Assembly (NCBI GenBank): GCA_024639445.1
Contig: JAHEIJ010000036.1
Span: forward strand, 1-13,348
Length of the DNA: 13,348 bases
Origin: Gammaproteobacteria bacterium
GTDB taxonomy: Bacteria > Pseudomonadota > Gammaproteobacteria > UBA6429 > Thiohalophilaceae
Reading direction: 5' to 3'
Part shown: in pieces, positions 6,657 through 13,348 of the stretch
Numbering within the stretch: position 1 is the first letter of the stretch
Layout: the number at the start of each line of letters is the position of its first letter
Position numbers and translations under genes: made by a program
The notes under the pieces: generated by a model
What the model saw: the letters and a program-made list of their open reading frames with translations, nothing else
What the model was told of the DNA's origin: nothing
Database searches by the model: none

Positions 6657-7628
6657 ATGTTGGGAAACACGCCATCCAATTCTAATGACAATAATCCAAA
6701 CTCGCATGAGGACATCGTTAATCGTCTGGCCTTTGCTGCGTTGAATGAACAACGCCGCAGGCGACGCTGGAATATTTTCTTCATGGCGCTGTTTATATCT
6801 TATTTGTTTCTGATTTTCTTCGCACTGTATTTACCTGAAAAACCTGGAAAGAGAATTACGGTTGGAAAACATACTGCACTGGTAGACTTCAGTGGCATGA
6901 TTGCCGCAAATACCGAAGCCAATGCCGATACTCTCGTGGGCGGTTTGCGCGCGGCATTTGAAGACGATAATACCGCGGGGGTCATTCTGCGGATCAACAG
7001 TCCTGGCGGCAGTCCTGTGCAGGCGGGTTATGTGTATGACGAAATCCTGCGCCTGCGGGAAAAGTATCCTGACACAAAACTCTATGCGGTGATTACCGAT
7101 GTGGCCGCGTCTGGTGGTTACTATGTGGCCGCGGCGGCAGATGAGATCTATGCCGACAAGGCAAGTGTGGTGGGTTCAATTGGCGTATTGATGAACAGTT
7201 TTGGCTTCGTCGATGCCATGGACAAACTTGGCGTTGAACGTCGCTTGTATACCGCCGGTGAACACAAGGGCATGCTCGATCCCTTCTCCAAGGAAAATCC
7301 GGCTGATGTGGCTCACCTCAAAAAGATGTTAAACGAAATTCATCAGCAGTTTATCGATGCGGTTAAAGCAGGCCGGGGTGATCGACTTGTTGATGATCCA
7401 AAGATTTTTTCCGGCTTGTTCTGGACCGGAGAAGAAAGCGTCGAACTCGGTTTGGTCGACGGACTGGGTAGCAGCAGTTATGTGGCGCGTGAAATTATCA
7501 AGCGGGAAAAGATCGTCGACTATACCCCGCGTCCCGATTACTGGCAGCGTTTCGCCGATCGTATTGGGCTGGCTATGGCGCGTGTGTTGGGTGATAACCT
7601 GGGTGTAAGAAACGGTAGCATACGCTAA
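6657..7628 (+). CDS. sppA: Signal peptide peptidase SppA, 36K type (peptidase S49)
   Basis: The 323-residue membrane protease cleaves signal peptides left in the membrane after secretion. A basic run (RRRRRW, about 33-38) is followed by one membrane helix at about 39-59, so the catalytic domain should face the periplasm. The serine/lysine dyad is visible: Ser152 in AASGGYY as nucleophile and Lys204 in GEHKGMLDPF as the general base. INSPGGSP (113-120) is the conserved substrate-binding strand. The length fits the short single-domain class that forms octamers, rather than the E. coli 67K tandem form. ATG at 6657 has AAGGA upstream. It is the last gene of the rluC operon and converges with maf 29 bases later. 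SohB is an alternative S49 family but fits less well. Confidence 0.92.
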   Translation: MLGNTPSNSNDNNPNSHEDIVNRLAFAALNEQRRRRRWNIFFMALFISYLFLIFFALYLPEKPGKRITVGKHTALVDFSGMIAANTEANADTLVGGLRAAFEDDNTAGVILRINSPGGSPVQAGYVYDEILRLREKYPDTKLYAVITDVAASGGYYVAAAADEIYADKASVVGSIGVLMNSFGFVDAMDKLGVERRLYTAGEHKGMLDPFSKENPADVAHLKKMLNEIHQQFIDAVKAGRGDRLVDDPKIFSGLFWTGEESVELGLVDGLGSSSYVAREIIKREKIVDYTPRPDYWQRFADRIGLAMARVLGDNLGVRNGSIR

Positions 7629-7636
7629 GCATATAC

Positions 7637-7685
7637 AGGGTGAGTAGTCATGATTGGTTAGATGATCGTCTCACCTTCTTTTTCC
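7637..7685 (+). terminator. Weak candidate terminator after sppA
   Basis: AGGGTGAG (7637-7644) pairs with CTCACCTT (7670-7677) and a T-rich run follows to 7683. The loop is long (25 bases) and the 3' arm lies inside the end of the convergent maf gene, so it is a marginal call. It would act only on the + strand. Confidence 0.3.
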
Positions 7686-8233
7686 AGCATTCGAATCAAG
7701 CGGATTAACGGCAGGCCGATCAGCGTATTGGGGTCATCACCTTCCAGCTGTTCAAACAGGGCAATCCCCAAGCCTTCTGATTTAAAACTGCCGGCACAGT
7801 TATAAGGCTGTTCGGCGTTAAGATAATTATCAATTTGCTCGCGCGTGAGTTGCCGAAACACCACCTTGAACGGAACCACCTCGGCCTGAATCGAGCCGGT
7901 TTTTACATTCACCAGTGCCAGGCCGGTCAGGAAGGTTACCGTTTTACCGGCTGCACGTTCCAGTTGCGCCACGGCATTAGCATGATTACCGGGTTTACCG
8001 AGAATTTCGTTATCAATCACCGCCACCTGGTCGGAACCGATCACCAGGCCTTCTTTCAGATGTGCGGCCACGGCCTGCGCCTTGGCAATCGACAGGCGTT
8101 CCACTAACTGCGCAGGGTTTTCACCGGGGTGAGGCGATTCATCGACTTCCGGTGCATGGCAATCAAACGGTACGCCAAGCTTTTGCAGAATACTTTTACG
8201 AAAAGGGGAGGTGGATGCGAGAACAAGCTGCAT
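7658..8233 (-). CDS. maf: Maf/YceF nucleotide pyrophosphatase, probably 7-methyl-GTP type
   Basis: The 191-residue cytosolic enzyme hydrolyses non-canonical nucleoside triphosphates to the monophosphate and pyrophosphate. It shows the N-terminal Maf signature LASTSPFRK (5-13), Glu29 and Asp31 of APEVDE, and Asp68 in GSDQV, the usual catalytic acid. The segments CAGSFKSEGLGIALFE (146-161) and DPNTLIGLPL closely match E. coli YceF, the Maf paralogue shown to prefer 7-methyl-GTP, rather than YhdE, which acts on dTTP/UTP. The start lies 5 bases after the pycB stop, with only a weak GAG-type site inside the pycB end, so translation is probably coupled to pycB. As I recall, the gene also faces away from yceD in E. 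coli, but without the pyc genes between. Confidence 0.95.
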   Translation of the reverse strand: MQLVLASTSPFRKSILQKLGVPFDCHAPEVDESPHPGENPAQLVERLSIAKAQAVAAHLKEGLVIGSDQVAVIDNEILGKPGNHANAVAQLERAAGKTVTFLTGLALVNVKTGSIQAEVVPFKVVFRQLTREQIDNYLNAEQPYNCAGSFKSEGLGIALFEQLEGDDPNTLIGLPLIRLIRMLEKEGETII

Positions 8234-8238
8234 GAAGA

Positions 8239-10065
8239 TTAACCGATCTCGATGAGGGTTTCATCCGGGGTGACAGTGTCGCCTTTCTGTACATAGATTT
8301 CTTTTACCACACCGGAAACCGGCGCCTGAATTTCAGTTTCCATTTTCATGGCTTCCGTTATCAATACCGGGTCACCGGCTTTGACTTTATCATCCACATT
8401 CACCAGTACGTCCACGATATTGCCCGGCATCGAGGTGGTGACATGACCGGGTTCCGTTGCGCGCGGCCGACCACTGGCAGACAAGCCGGTACCACGAGGT
8501 TGTCCGCCTTCGCCTTCACCCAGACCAATTTCATCCAGGGGTTCCATAACAACTTCTTCGGGTACGCCATCGATACTGATGTAGTAGGGGCGTTTATCTT
8601 GTGTGGTATAGCCCTTGCCGGTAATTTTTACATGGTAGGTTTCACCGTGCATGCTGACATTGAACTCCGTTGCGGCTTTTTTACCGCCATTGTTTTCACT
8701 ATCCGCCGGTTCCAGTGCTTCGGGCACCAGGGTGCCCGCTTGACGTTGTTCCAGATACTCCCGCCCCAGATCCGGGAACATGGCATAGGTCAGGGTATCT
8801 TCTTCCGATTTTGCCAGGTCGCTGATCTCTTGTCGTATTTTGTCCATTTCATCGGGGATCAGATCGGCGGGCCGGCACTCGATCACCTCTTCATTACCAA
8901 TGGCCATGTGCTGCACCTGTGGGCTGACTTGCCCCAGCGCTTTGCCATAACGGCCCTGCATGTAGAGTTTGACTTCATTGGTGATGGTTTTATAGCGTTC
9001 ATCGGTCAGGACGTTTAACACCGCCTGGGTGCCGACGATTTGCGAAGTGGGGGTGACCAGTGGTGGATAGCCCAGTTCCTTGCGCACGCGGGGGATCTCT
9101 TCCAACACTTCATTCATCCGGTTCAACGCACCCTGTTCCTTCAGTTGGTTGGACAGGTTGGAAATCATGCCGCCTGGTACCTGGTTGACCTGCACGCGGG
9201 TATCCATGCCGGTGAATTCGCTTTCGAACTGGTGATATTTTTTTCGCACCTCGCGAAAATAAAAACCGATTTCCTGTAACAGCGGAAGGTCCAGACCGGT
9301 ATCGTATTTTGTACCCTTGAAGGCGGCGACCATGCTTTCGGTTGGCGGGTGACTGGTGCCGCCCGACATGGTCGAGATAGCGGTATCGATGCCGGCCGCG
9401 CCGTTTTCCACGGCCTTGAACTGGCACATATCGGCCAGACCGGCGGTGGCATGGGTATGGACGAAAATCGGCACTTCCAGTTCTTTCACCAACGCCTTGA
9501 CCAGCCTGGCGGAGACGTCGGGGGTTAACAGTCCGGCCATGTCCTTGATGGCGACACTGTCGCATCCCATTTCCTGCATGTCCTTACCCAACTGGACGAA
9601 ACGTTCCAGCGTATGGATGGGACTGGTGGTGTAACAAATTGCACCTTGCGCATGTTTACCGGCTTTCTTGACCGCTTCGACCGAGACACGAATATTTCTT
9701 AAATCATTCATGGCGTCGAAAATACGGAAAATGTCCATGCCATTGTCAGCCGTGCGGGCGACAAAGTTGCGCACCACGTCGTCAGCATAATGGCGATAAC
9801 CCAACAGGTTCTGACCACGCAGCAACATTTGCAGTTGTGTATTGGGCAGGGCTTCGCGTAACAGGCGCAATCGTTCCCAGGGATCTTCTTTCAGGAAACG
9901 CACACAGGCATCAAAGGTGGCACCGCCCCACATTTCCAGCGACCAGAATCCGACTTTATCCAGCCGCTCACAAATGGGCAGCATATCTTCGGTGCGCATG
10001 CGGGTGGCCAGCAGCGACTGGTGAGCATCTCGTAGCACAGTGTCAGTTATCTTCAGCCGTGGCAT
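8239..10065 (-). CDS. pycB: Pyruvate carboxylase subunit B (carboxyltransferase plus biotin carrier; OadA-like)
   Basis: The 608-residue protein moves CO2 from carboxybiotin to pyruvate, giving oxaloacetate to refill the TCA cycle. An HMGL-like TIM-barrel carboxyltransferase fills about residues 1-270, with metal and active-site residues Asp13 (LRDAHQS), Lys174 (IKDMAG, the carboxylated lysine) and the histidines of VHTHATAG (203, 205). The conserved PYC/OADA domain follows to about 460. After a Gly/Arg-rich linker (about 515-535), a biotinyl domain ends the protein with biotin lysine 574 in EAMKMET. Oxaloacetate decarboxylase alpha has the same architecture. The adjacent biotin carboxylase and the lack of oadB and oadG in the window favour two-subunit pyruvate carboxylase. 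GAAGGA precedes the ATG. It lies 33 bases after pycA and 5 before maf. Confidence 0.92.
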   Translation of the reverse strand: MPRLKITDTVLRDAHQSLLATRMRTEDMLPICERLDKVGFWSLEMWGGATFDACVRFLKEDPWERLRLLREALPNTQLQMLLRGQNLLGYRHYADDVVRNFVARTADNGMDIFRIFDAMNDLRNIRVSVEAVKKAGKHAQGAICYTTSPIHTLERFVQLGKDMQEMGCDSVAIKDMAGLLTPDVSARLVKALVKELEVPIFVHTHATAGLADMCQFKAVENGAAGIDTAISTMSGGTSHPPTESMVAAFKGTKYDTGLDLPLLQEIGFYFREVRKKYHQFESEFTGMDTRVQVNQVPGGMISNLSNQLKEQGALNRMNEVLEEIPRVRKELGYPPLVTPTSQIVGTQAVLNVLTDERYKTITNEVKLYMQGRYGKALGQVSPQVQHMAIGNEEVIECRPADLIPDEMDKIRQEISDLAKSEEDTLTYAMFPDLGREYLEQRQAGTLVPEALEPADSENNGGKKAATEFNVSMHGETYHVKITGKGYTTQDKRPYYISIDGVPEEVVMEPLDEIGLGEGEGGQPRGTGLSASGRPRATEPGHVTTSMPGNIVDVLVNVDDKVKAGDPVLITEAMKMETEIQAPVSGVVKEIYVQKGDTVTPDETLIEIG

Positions 10066-10098
10066 GCCTGTTCCTTCGTTATTGCAATGACAGAATAT

Positions 10099-11517
10099 TT
10101 ACAAACCCATGTTAGCCGCTAACGATGCTGCAATGGCGGCGGCCAGATCCCGATTGGATCGATGGACCGAATAGTGAGTGAGTTCGGGATGTGAATCGAC
10201 AAAACTGGTATCGAATTTTGCAGTGTGAAAATCCGCATTCCGTAAAATTTCCAGATGATAGGGTATGGTGGTTTTTACCCCAAACACGCCGATATCGCGC
10301 AAGGCACGACCCGCCCGGTCAATCAGTCCGTCCCAGGTCAGCGACCAGACAATGAGCTTGGCACACATGGAATCATAATAGGGTGGAATTTCATAGCCGG
10401 TATAGATGGCACCGTCGGTGCGTACGCCCGGTCCACCGGGTGCCAGGTAGCGGGTGATGCGGCCAAAGCTGGGCAGAAAGTCATTCTTCGGGTCCTCGGC
10501 ATTGATTCGAAACTCCATGGCATAGCCGCGACTCTGGATTTGATCCTGGGAATAACTGAGGCGCAAGCCTGAGGCAATCCGGATTTGTTCCTGCACGATA
10601 TCGATGCCGGTAATTTCTTCCGTCACCGGGTGTTCCACCTGCAGGCGGGTATTCATTTCCATGAAGTAAAAATTATCACCGCTGTCCATGAGGAACTCGA
10701 CTGTGCCAGCATTGGTATAGTCGGTTGCCTCGGCCGCGCGCACAGCGAGATCACCGATCAGGGCGCGTTGTTCACCACTGAGCTGGGGAGAAGGGGCAAT
10801 CTCGATCAGCTTCTGGTGACGCCGCTGAATGGAACAGTCGCGCTCAAATAAATGCACCACATTGCCGTGGTGATCCGCCAGGATCTGAACCTCGATATGT
10901 CGTGGACTGGCAATGTATTTTTCAAGAAAGACTTCGGCATTGCCAAAGGCTTTTTCGGCTTCGGATATGACTCGATCATAATTTCGACGCAGTTCATCAG
11001 CGCTATCACAGCGTCGTATACCTCGGCCACCCCCGCCGGAAGTTGCCTTGAGCATAATGGGATAGCCGATATCCTTGGCAATGCTGAGGGCTTCGCCCAG
11101 ATCCGCCACATTGCCGATACTGCCCGGGGTGATGGGAATCCCCGCCTTGCGCATGGTGTCGCGGGCCTGGGTTTTATCGCCCATTTTGCGGATGATCTCG
11201 GCCTCCGGACCAATGAAGCGAATCCCGCGGCGGGCGCAGATTTCGGCCAGTTCGGGTTTCTCCGACAGAAAGCCATAACCCGGGTGCAGGGCGTCACAGC
11301 CGGTGGCTACCGCCAGATTTACCAGTCGATGGGCGTTGAGGTAACCGGCGACGGTGTCAGGGCCCAGGCTGTAGGCCTCATCGGCCTTTTTGACATGCAG
11401 ACCATAGCGATCGGCCTCGGCGAACACGGCCACGGACTTGATGCCCATTTCCGCGCAAGCCCGTACGATTCGGACGGCAATTTCACCCCGATTGGCGATG
11501 AGGATTTTTTTTATCAT
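10099..11517 (-). CDS. pycA: Pyruvate carboxylase subunit A (biotin carboxylase, AccC-like)
   Basis: The 472-residue ATP-grasp enzyme carboxylates the biotin held by its partner subunit, using ATP and bicarbonate. It has the N-terminal biotin carboxylase fold (KKILIANRGEIAVRI), the glycine-rich ATP loop SGGGGRGIR (160-168), His208, Lys236 in HQKLIE, Glu274, Glu287 and Arg291 in MEMNTRLQVEHPVTE, all within one or two residues of E. coli AccC. A C-terminal extension of about 20 residues (LAAAIAASLAANMGL) goes beyond the usual AccC end. Protein sequence alone does not exclude acetyl-CoA carboxylase AccC. The adjacent pycB, with its own biotin domain, and the absence of accB favour pyruvate carboxylase. 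It is the first gene of pycA-pycB-maf. The promoter should lie in 11518-11711, but I found no convincing one on this strand. Confidence 0.9.
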   Translation of the reverse strand: MIKKILIANRGEIAVRIVRACAEMGIKSVAVFAEADRYGLHVKKADEAYSLGPDTVAGYLNAHRLVNLAVATGCDALHPGYGFLSEKPELAEICARRGIRFIGPEAEIIRKMGDKTQARDTMRKAGIPITPGSIGNVADLGEALSIAKDIGYPIMLKATSGGGGRGIRRCDSADELRRNYDRVISEAEKAFGNAEVFLEKYIASPRHIEVQILADHHGNVVHLFERDCSIQRRHQKLIEIAPSPQLSGEQRALIGDLAVRAAEATDYTNAGTVEFLMDSGDNFYFMEMNTRLQVEHPVTEEITGIDIVQEQIRIASGLRLSYSQDQIQSRGYAMEFRINAEDPKNDFLPSFGRITRYLAPGGPGVRTDGAIYTGYEIPPYYDSMCAKLIVWSLTWDGLIDRAGRALRDIGVFGVKTTIPYHLEILRNADFHTAKFDTSFVDSHPELTHYSVHRSNRDLAAAIAASLAANMGL

Positions 11518-11673
11518 TGTGTTTCAACCTGCTAGGGATGCCCCTTGCCGTAAGCCCCGGTCAGAAATAGTAACCTATTTGATGTATGTGAACATCCCCA
11601 AGCTGCCAGGGTACAGTGAACGGCTCCAATTTGGTGCATATGTGACGGAACAAGCGGATTCTCAAGGAATTTT

Positions 11674-11702
11674 TTGACAGTCCGGGGGGGCATAGCTACA
11701 AT
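11674..11702 (+). promoter_or_regulatory. Near-consensus sigma70 promoter of yceD-rpmF
   Basis: A perfect -35 TTGACA (11674-11679), a spacer of exactly 17 bases (with a run of seven G at 11684-11690) and -10 TACAAT (11697-11702, five of six). A T-rich stretch precedes the -35. Transcription should start near 11709, only about three bases before the yceD ATG at 11712, so the mRNA would be leaderless. The rest of the 194-base gap from 11518 shows no gene. Confidence 0.75.
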
Positions 11703-11711
11703 TCGCGCCTT

Positions 11712-12266
11712 ATGTCGAAACGGCAGGAACGTTTGCCAGTCGAGGTTGACCCTTTCCGGCTCGCGGAAGCGAGGCGATTGCTGGAGGGCGAGATTCCACT
11801 GACGCTGATGAAACGGTTATCGCCGTTGCTGGCCAATGCGGAAGGTGCGGTGCACCTTTCCCTGGAATTTGGCGTTGATACCATGGGCCTGGCCGCGATG
11901 ACCGGTACGGCGCAGGCGGATCTGGAACTCCTTTGTCAGCGATGCATGGAACCCATGGACTGGCCGCTGGAACTTCAGCTGGCACTGGCGTTTATTCGAC
12001 CTGACGTGGATGAGGCCGGGATTCCTGGACCCTATTATGAACCCTATGTGGTTGAGTCAGTTCCACTGCGACTCAGCGACATGATTGAAGATGAGATCAT
12101 CCTGGCCTTGCCGTCGATACCACGGCATGAACTGGCGCAATGTCCCGCCAGTGAATGGCTACAGGAAGACGAGTCGGCTGCAACCGAAACGGCAGCGGAC
12201 GATGAACAGAGACAGAGTCCGTTCAGTGCGCTGGCGGATTTGAATACACCCAACAAAGGTAAATGA
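11712..12266 (+). CDS. yceD: YceD/DUF177 family protein, 23S rRNA accumulation protein
   Basis: This 184-residue small protein belongs to the DUF177 family, almost always found directly before rpmF. In plants and E. coli the family is linked to 23S rRNA accumulation and large-subunit assembly; its biochemical activity is not established. Visible signatures are the N-terminal LPVEVDP, Cys75-x-x-Cys78 (LLCQRCM), Cys144 near His139, and EDEIILALP at 127-134. The tail is acidic (148-167) and ends with PFSALADL, as in E. coli. The ATG at 11712 is supported by alignment of LPVEVDP with E. coli YceD, although no Shine-Dalgarno can exist if transcription starts at the promoter just upstream. The stop lies 10 bases before rpmF and overlaps its ribosome-binding site (TGAGG), which implies coupling. 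Confidence 0.93.
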   Translation: MSKRQERLPVEVDPFRLAEARRLLEGEIPLTLMKRLSPLLANAEGAVHLSLEFGVDTMGLAAMTGTAQADLELLCQRCMEPMDWPLELQLALAFIRPDVDEAGIPGPYYEPYVVESVPLRLSDMIEDEIILALPSIPRHELAQCPASEWLQEDESAATETAADDEQRQSPFSALADLNTPNKGK

Positions 12267-12276
12267 GGCAAAGAAC

Positions 12277-12468
12277 ATGGCAGTACAACAGAATCGCAAG
12301 ACCCCTTCAAAGCGCGGCATGCGTCGTTCGCACGATGCGTTGACAGGCGCTGCGCTTTCCATCGAACCGAACACCGGTGAAACGCATTTGCGTCACCATG
12401 TCAGTCCGGACGGTTACTATCGTGGCCGCAAGGTTGTTGATACCGGCTCTGAGTCTGAATCTGAATAA
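12277..12468 (+). CDS. rpmF: 50S ribosomal protein L32
   Basis: The 63-residue basic protein of the large ribosomal subunit. MAVQQNRKTPSKRGMRRSHD and the central LRHHVSPDGYYRGRKVV match gammaproteobacterial L32. The zinc-binding cysteines of some L32 proteins are absent, as in E. coli, so this is the zinc-independent form. It has a short acidic, serine-rich tail (DTGSESESE) in place of the E. coli end, making it about six residues longer. GAGG precedes the ATG and overlaps the yceD stop. It is transcribed with yceD, and a strong terminator follows about 70 bases downstream. Confidence 0.97.
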   Translation: MAVQQNRKTPSKRGMRRSHDALTGAALSIEPNTGETHLRHHVSPDGYYRGRKVVDTGSESESE

Positions 12469-12483
12469 GCAGTTTTGAATGAA

Positions 12484-12504
12484 GCCAGTCGATTAGACAC
12501 TGGC
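12484..12504 (+). other. Stem-loop downstream of rpmF
   Basis: GCCAGT (12484-12489) and ACTGGC (12499-12504) form a 6-bp stem with a 9-nt loop, 15 bases after the rpmF stop. No T tract follows, so it is not a terminator. It may stabilise the 3' end of the yceD-rpmF message or be a processing site. Confidence 0.35.
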
Positions 12505-12520
12505 AGACGGCATAGCAGCA

Positions 12521-12526
12521 TATAAT
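12521..12526 (+). promoter_or_regulatory. Consensus -10 element, possible plsX promoter
   Basis: TATAAT matches the sigma70 -10 consensus exactly. No good -35 sits 16-18 bases upstream (CACTGG at 17) and there is no TG extension. If active it would start near 12533, placing the terminator hairpin at the very 5' end of the plsX message. It may simply be AT-rich sequence flanking the terminator. Confidence 0.3.
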
Positions 12527-12534
12527 AAAAGAAT

Positions 12535-12567
12535 GCGGGACATGGGAGACCATGTCCCGTGTTTTTT
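12535..12567 (+). terminator. Intrinsic terminator between rpmF and plsX
   Basis: A perfect 9-bp stem GGGACATGG (12537-12545) / CCATGTCCC (12550-12558) with a GAGA tetraloop, extended by C12536-G12559 and a G-T pair, is followed by six T (12562-12567). This is a strong rho-independent terminator 33 bases before plsX. It should end or attenuate transcription from yceD-rpmF. Confidence 0.85.
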
Positions 12568-12600
12568 CAAAACTACGCCGGACACTCCATTCTGACAAGC

Positions 12601-13348
12601 ATGAATACAGAGAGCACAATTGCGCTGGACTGCATGGGCGGTGATTTTGGAATCGCCGTGGTGGTACCGGCTGCACTCAAGGCCATGGCCAAGTACCCTG
12701 AATTAAGCGTGATCCTGGTTGGGGATGAAGCTGCCATTGAAGCCGAATTGCAAAAGCAAAAAGAATCCACGGGCACGCGCCTCTCAATCCAGCATGCTTC
12801 TCAAGTCGTCGGTTCGGATGAGCCTGCTTCACAGGCATTGCGTGGCAAAAAAGATTCTTCCATGCGGGTGGCCATAAACCTGGTCAAAGACGGCGGCGCG
12901 CAGGCTTGCGTGAGTGCCGGAAATACCGGCGCCTTGATGGCCACGGCCCGTTTTGTACTGAAAACCCTGCCGGGAATCGATCGCCCTGCCATTTGTACAG
13001 TCCTGCCCAATATCAAAGGCGGGCATACCCATGTTCTGGATCTGGGCGCCAACGTGGATTCCAGTGCGGCGAGCCTGCTTGAGTTTGCGGTCATGGGTTC
13101 GGCCCTGTGCAACGCGGTCGATGATAATCCGCAACCGTCTGTGGGTTTATTGAATATCGGTGAAGAGGAAATCAAGGGCAACGAACGCGTCAAGGAAGCC
13201 GCTCGCTTATTGGCTGATAGCAAACTGAACTATATCGGTTATGTGGAAGGCGACGGCATCTATATGGGTGATGCGGATGTGGTAGTGTGTGACGGCTTTG
13301 TTGGGAACGTCATGCTCAAAACCACGGAAGGCGTGGCCAAAATGATCA
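12601..13348 (+). CDS. plsX: Phosphate acyltransferase PlsX, 3' end cut by the window
   Basis: The first 249 codons are visible and the frame runs open to the window end; the full protein is usually about 340 residues. PlsX converts acyl-ACP and phosphate to acyl-phosphate, the donor for PlsY in phospholipid synthesis, and acts at the inner face of the membrane. Recognisable segments in order are IALDCMGGDFG, SSMRVAINLVK, ACVSAGNTGALMA, VLDLGANVD, LLNIGEEEIKG and DVVVCDGFVGNVMLKT, all closely like E. coli PlsX. The usual DxMGGD has a cysteine (DCMGGD). ATG at 12601 fits the E. coli N terminus but has no Shine-Dalgarno sequence. An in-frame GTG at 12559 lies inside the terminator hairpin and is unlikely. 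The gene follows the rpmF terminator, so it needs read-through or its own promoter. Confidence 0.95.
   Translation, partial: MNTESTIALDCMGGDFGIAVVVPAALKAMAKYPELSVILVGDEAAIEAELQKQKESTGTRLSIQHASQVVGSDEPASQALRGKKDSSMRVAINLVKDGGAQACVSAGNTGALMATARFVLKTLPGIDRPAICTVLPNIKGGHTHVLDLGANVDSSAASLLEFAVMGSALCNAVDDNPQPSVGLLNIGEEEIKGNERVKEAARLLADSKLNYIGYVEGDGIYMGDADVVVCDGFVGNVMLKTTEGVAKMI

Noticed and set aside
8443..9018. Open frame of 191 codons on the + strand opposite pycB
   Set aside because: Antisense shadow of a conserved enzyme gene; no family resemblance or ribosome-binding site noted.
8239..11517. Sodium-pumping oxaloacetate decarboxylase operon
   Set aside because: The 608-residue subunit is OadA-like, but no oadG or oadB is present and its neighbour is a biotin carboxylase, which fits pyruvate carboxylase.
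10852..11535. Open frame of 227 codons on the + strand opposite pycA
   Set aside because: It lies wholly antisense to the strongly conserved pycA, has no recognisable domain, and is explained by codon bias of the real gene.
11518..11673. Promoter for pycA on the minus strand
   Set aside because: TTCACA with TACTAT occurs but the spacer is only 14 bases; other spacings give poor -10 matches.

Overview
The window is an ordinary chromosomal core region of a gammaproteobacterium. Strong evidence is the gene set RNase E (rne) / rluC / HAD phosphatase / SppA / Maf (YceF type) / YceD / rpmF / plsX. From memory this is the conserved rne-to-plsX neighbourhood of Enterobacteriaceae and pseudomonads, and the proteins resemble those families closely. 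A two-subunit pyruvate carboxylase and a small b-type cytochrome suggest a respiring, possibly Chromatiales-like lineage, but I cannot name the genus. I see no mobile element, CRISPR array, tRNA or rRNA.

Layout. Positions 1-612 hold the 3' part of an unrecognised, possibly CBS-like gene (+). Positions 695-1267 encode a four-helix cytochrome b (-), and 1410-1892 a low-molecular-weight protein tyrosine phosphatase (+). A bidirectional terminator (1918-1947) separates the phosphatase from the end of rne (-, 1967-4570). The 421-base gap 4571-4991 between the divergent rne and rluC genes holds overlapping divergent promoters, a hairpin-rich leader of about 320 nt for rne, and a tiny leader ORF in frame with rluC. 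A + operon follows: rluC, a phosphoglycolate-phosphatase-like gene and sppA. Convergent to it is a - operon, pycA-pycB-maf (11517 down to 7658). Divergent from pycA, yceD and rpmF run on the + strand from a near-consensus sigma70 promoter, and after a terminator comes plsX, cut by the window end.

How the genes work together. RNase E, RluC, YceD and L32 concern RNA turnover and large-ribosomal-subunit assembly. PlsX begins phospholipid synthesis. Maf and the HAD enzyme are housekeeping phosphatases or pyrophosphatases, SppA degrades membrane-bound signal peptides, and PycA/PycB make oxaloacetate from pyruvate. The least ordinary points are the pycAB genes set inside this locus upstream of maf, the apparently leaderless yceD transcript, the palindrome at the predicted 5' end of rne mRNA, the in-frame leader ORF before rluC, and the terminator between rpmF and plsX. 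No new defence or mobile system is visible.
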